The position numbers and the translations under genes were made by a program. A DNA stretch of 8,254 bases, from the NCBI GenBank assembly GCA_036555425.1, contig DATBLL010000254.1, positions 1 through 8,254 of the forward strand, given 5' to 3'. Below, in pieces: positions 7,547-8,254 of the stretch. This DNA comes from SBBV01 sp036555425 (lineage in GTDB: Bacteria; Pseudomonadota; Alphaproteobacteria; Bin65). Positions within the stretch are counted from its first letter, which is position 1; each line of letters starts with the position of its first letter. The notes under the pieces were generated by a model, which saw only the letters and a list, made by a program, of their open reading frames with translations, made no database searches and was not told the DNA's origin.

Positions 7547-7899
7547 TACCTTTCCTCCCCGCCCTCGTCGACGTTTTCGATCACTTCGGCGACGTCGTCT
7601 TCGTCCTCGCCGAGATCGGACGCGTCTTCCAGCAGCTCCTCGTCGGCCTCCTCGCCCTCCTCGGCCTCGGGCACTTCGCCGACCTCGGCCACCTCGGCTT
7701 CGGCCGGCGGCTTGGCGGCCTTGGCTTCCTCCGCCTTGGCGACGGGCTCGTTGCCGCCTCGCTTGCGGCTGCGCAGCACTTCGCTGGGGTCGAAGGCATG
7801 GGCGCAGTTGGGGCAATGCGCCGGCGACTTGTGAAGGTCGTAGAACGGCAGATGGCAGTTGGGGCAAATGCGTTTGGTGCCGAGACTGGCCTTAGGCAA
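7546..7899 (-). CDS. FYDLN-acid (TIGR02300-type) zinc-ribbon protein of unknown function
   Basis: This 117-residue protein has two parts. Residues 1-45 match the N-terminal domain of a small family largely confined to Alphaproteobacteria: LGTKRICPNC followed by FYDLH (usually FYDLN) and a second CPNC. Cys12, Cys15, Cys29 and Cys32 form a likely zinc ribbon. Residues from about 55 to the end are extremely acidic (many Glu/Asp with Ala, Val), probably disordered. The function is unknown; an acidic tail on a zinc ribbon could bind basic protein or nucleic-acid partners, but that is a guess. The TTG at 7899 is chosen because a perfect AAAGGAGG (7913-7906) lies six bases upstream and because it yields the family N-terminus; longer versions would add sequence unlike the family. 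It is divergent from aroA and upstream of tRNA-Ala. Confidence 0.85.
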   Translation of the reverse strand: MPKASLGTKRICPNCHLPFYDLHKSPAHCPNCAHAFDPSEVLRSRKRGGNEPVAKAEEAKAAKPPAEAEVAEVGEVPEAEEGEEADEELLEDASDLGEDEDDVAEVIENVDEGGEER

Positions 7900-7989
7900 G
7901 ACGATCCTCCTTTCGGGGGAATGCGGTCGGGGCGCGGCCGGCGCGCTCGGGATCCATGGGGCGGGCCGCTGCCGAAAAATCGGGCGTGG

Positions 7990-8018
7990 CCTTTGCCATG
8001 TCCGCCCGGCCCTGTCAA
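7990..8018 (-). promoter_or_regulatory. Candidate promoter of the FYDLN-acid gene
   Basis: On the minus strand a perfect TTGACA (8018-8013) lies 17 bases ahead of CAAAGG (7995-7990). The -35 is strong, the -10 poor. Initiation near 7983 would give a leader of about 84 bases. It is offered only because it is the best -35 upstream of this gene. Confidence 0.3.
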
Positions 8019-8049
8019 AAGCAAAATTCCTTGAAAATCCGGCGATTCC

Positions 8050-8072
8050 AGGGGCCGTTTCGGCCCCTTTTT
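8050..8072 (+). terminator. Plus-strand intrinsic terminator with no plus-strand gene before it
   Basis: AGGGGCCG (8050-8057), loop TTT and CGGCCCCT (8061-8068) form a perfect 8-bp stem running into TTTTT (8068-8072). The polarity is clear: in the minus direction no T-tract follows. All genes between 5587 and 7899 are on the minus strand, so no visible plus-strand gene uses it. It may stop antisense transcription, end a small RNA from 7900-8050, or attenuate a longer aroA transcript. Confidence 0.7.
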
Positions 8073-8108
8073 GTCGCACCTTGCCGGCAGCGCGGGGTTC
8101 CGGCGGGC

Positions 8109-8137
8109 TTGACAGGCCGGCCCTGGCTGCGCCCAAA
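8109..8137 (+). promoter_or_regulatory. Candidate promoter of aroA
   Basis: A perfect TTGACA (8109-8114) is placed so that initiation would fall near 8144, about 20 bases before the proposed aroA start. The -10 at 17-base spacing is CCCAAA, which is poor. The call rests on the -35 and its position. Confidence 0.3.
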
Positions 8138-8164
8138 CCCCACCCTCAACCGACGGCTTTTGCC

Positions 8165-8254
8165 TTGCAGCCGCTGACCGCACATCCCTCGGGGCCCTTG
8201 AAGGGCCACGCCCGCCCGCCCGGCGACAAGTCGATCTCGCACCGCGCGCTGATG
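8165..8254 (+). CDS. aroA: EPSP synthase (3-phosphoshikimate 1-carboxyvinyltransferase), N-terminus only
   Basis: AroA transfers the enolpyruvyl group of phosphoenolpyruvate to shikimate 3-phosphate, the sixth step of the shikimate pathway, in the cytoplasm. Only 30 residues are inside the window. They contain the invariant substrate-binding segment PGDKSISHRALM, with Lys22, Ser23 and Arg27 at the same numbers as in E. coli AroA. The preceding PLTAHPSGPLKG is typical of alphaproteobacterial AroA. The start is uncertain: no ATG or GTG lies in frame nearby, and the TTG at 8165 gives the expected N-terminal length but has no good ribosome site. Another in-frame TTG at 8081 would add 28 atypical residues. 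The gene is divergent from the FYDLN-acid gene across about 265 bases. Confidence 0.88.
   Translation, partial: MQPLTAHPSGPLKGHARPPGDKSISHRALM

Noticed and set aside
7900..8136. Longer versions of the FYDLN-acid protein beginning at 8136 or 8183
   Set aside because: The extra N-terminal residues are unlike the family, run through the candidate promoter region, and ignore the perfect ribosome site just before the TTG at 7899.

Overview
The window is a very GC-rich piece of bacterial chromosome, almost certainly from an alphaproteobacterium and probably Hyphomicrobiales (Rhizobiales) or a near relative. The reasons are the alphaproteobacterial form of AddB/AddA, the addB-addA-trxA gene order, a FYDLN-acid (TIGR02300-type) zinc-ribbon protein divergent from aroA beside a tRNA-Ala gene, and a trxA promoter of the CTTGAC-N17-CTATAT style known from rhizobia. 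The taxon is inferred from gene content and order alone.

Layout: positions 1-1545 hold the 3' two-thirds or so of addB, which enters from the left. It overlaps by four bases (ATGA) with a complete addA (1542-5030). Together they encode the AddAB helicase-nuclease that resects double-strand breaks for RecA loading. After a 132-base gap with a good promoter and a leader hairpin comes trxA (5163-5492), a classical thioredoxin, closed by a strong intrinsic terminator (5537-5563). From there to 7899 every gene lies on the minus strand. In transcription order these are the FYDLN-acid protein (7899-7546), a heptamer-repeat spacer (7548-7421), tRNA-Ala(GGC) (7420-7345), a hairpin terminator (7338-7308), an exported DUF192 protein (ending at 6838), a nested inverted repeat (6835-6784), and a lipoprotein with a trypsin-like protease domain (6732-5587) that converges on trxA. 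At the right edge aroA (EPSP synthase) begins on the plus strand, divergent from the FYDLN-acid gene, and runs out of the window.

The protein-coding content is mostly housekeeping: DNA repair, redox, periplasmic proteins and aromatic amino acid synthesis. I see no mobile element, CRISPR array, phage gene or defence island. The unusual signals lie between the genes. The DUF192 reading frame has no ATG, GTG or TTG upstream of its signal peptide except an ATG inside the tRNA-Ala anticodon loop, and the tRNA terminator hairpin lies within that frame. Two sets of degenerate 7-base repeats in opposite orientation flank a structured segment just upstream of the tRNA. A clean plus-strand terminator stands before aroA with no plus-strand gene to terminate. 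A 10-bp inverted repeat enclosing a 14-bp palindrome sits directly after the DUF192 stop codon. These are candidates for a closer look, not a demonstrated new system.
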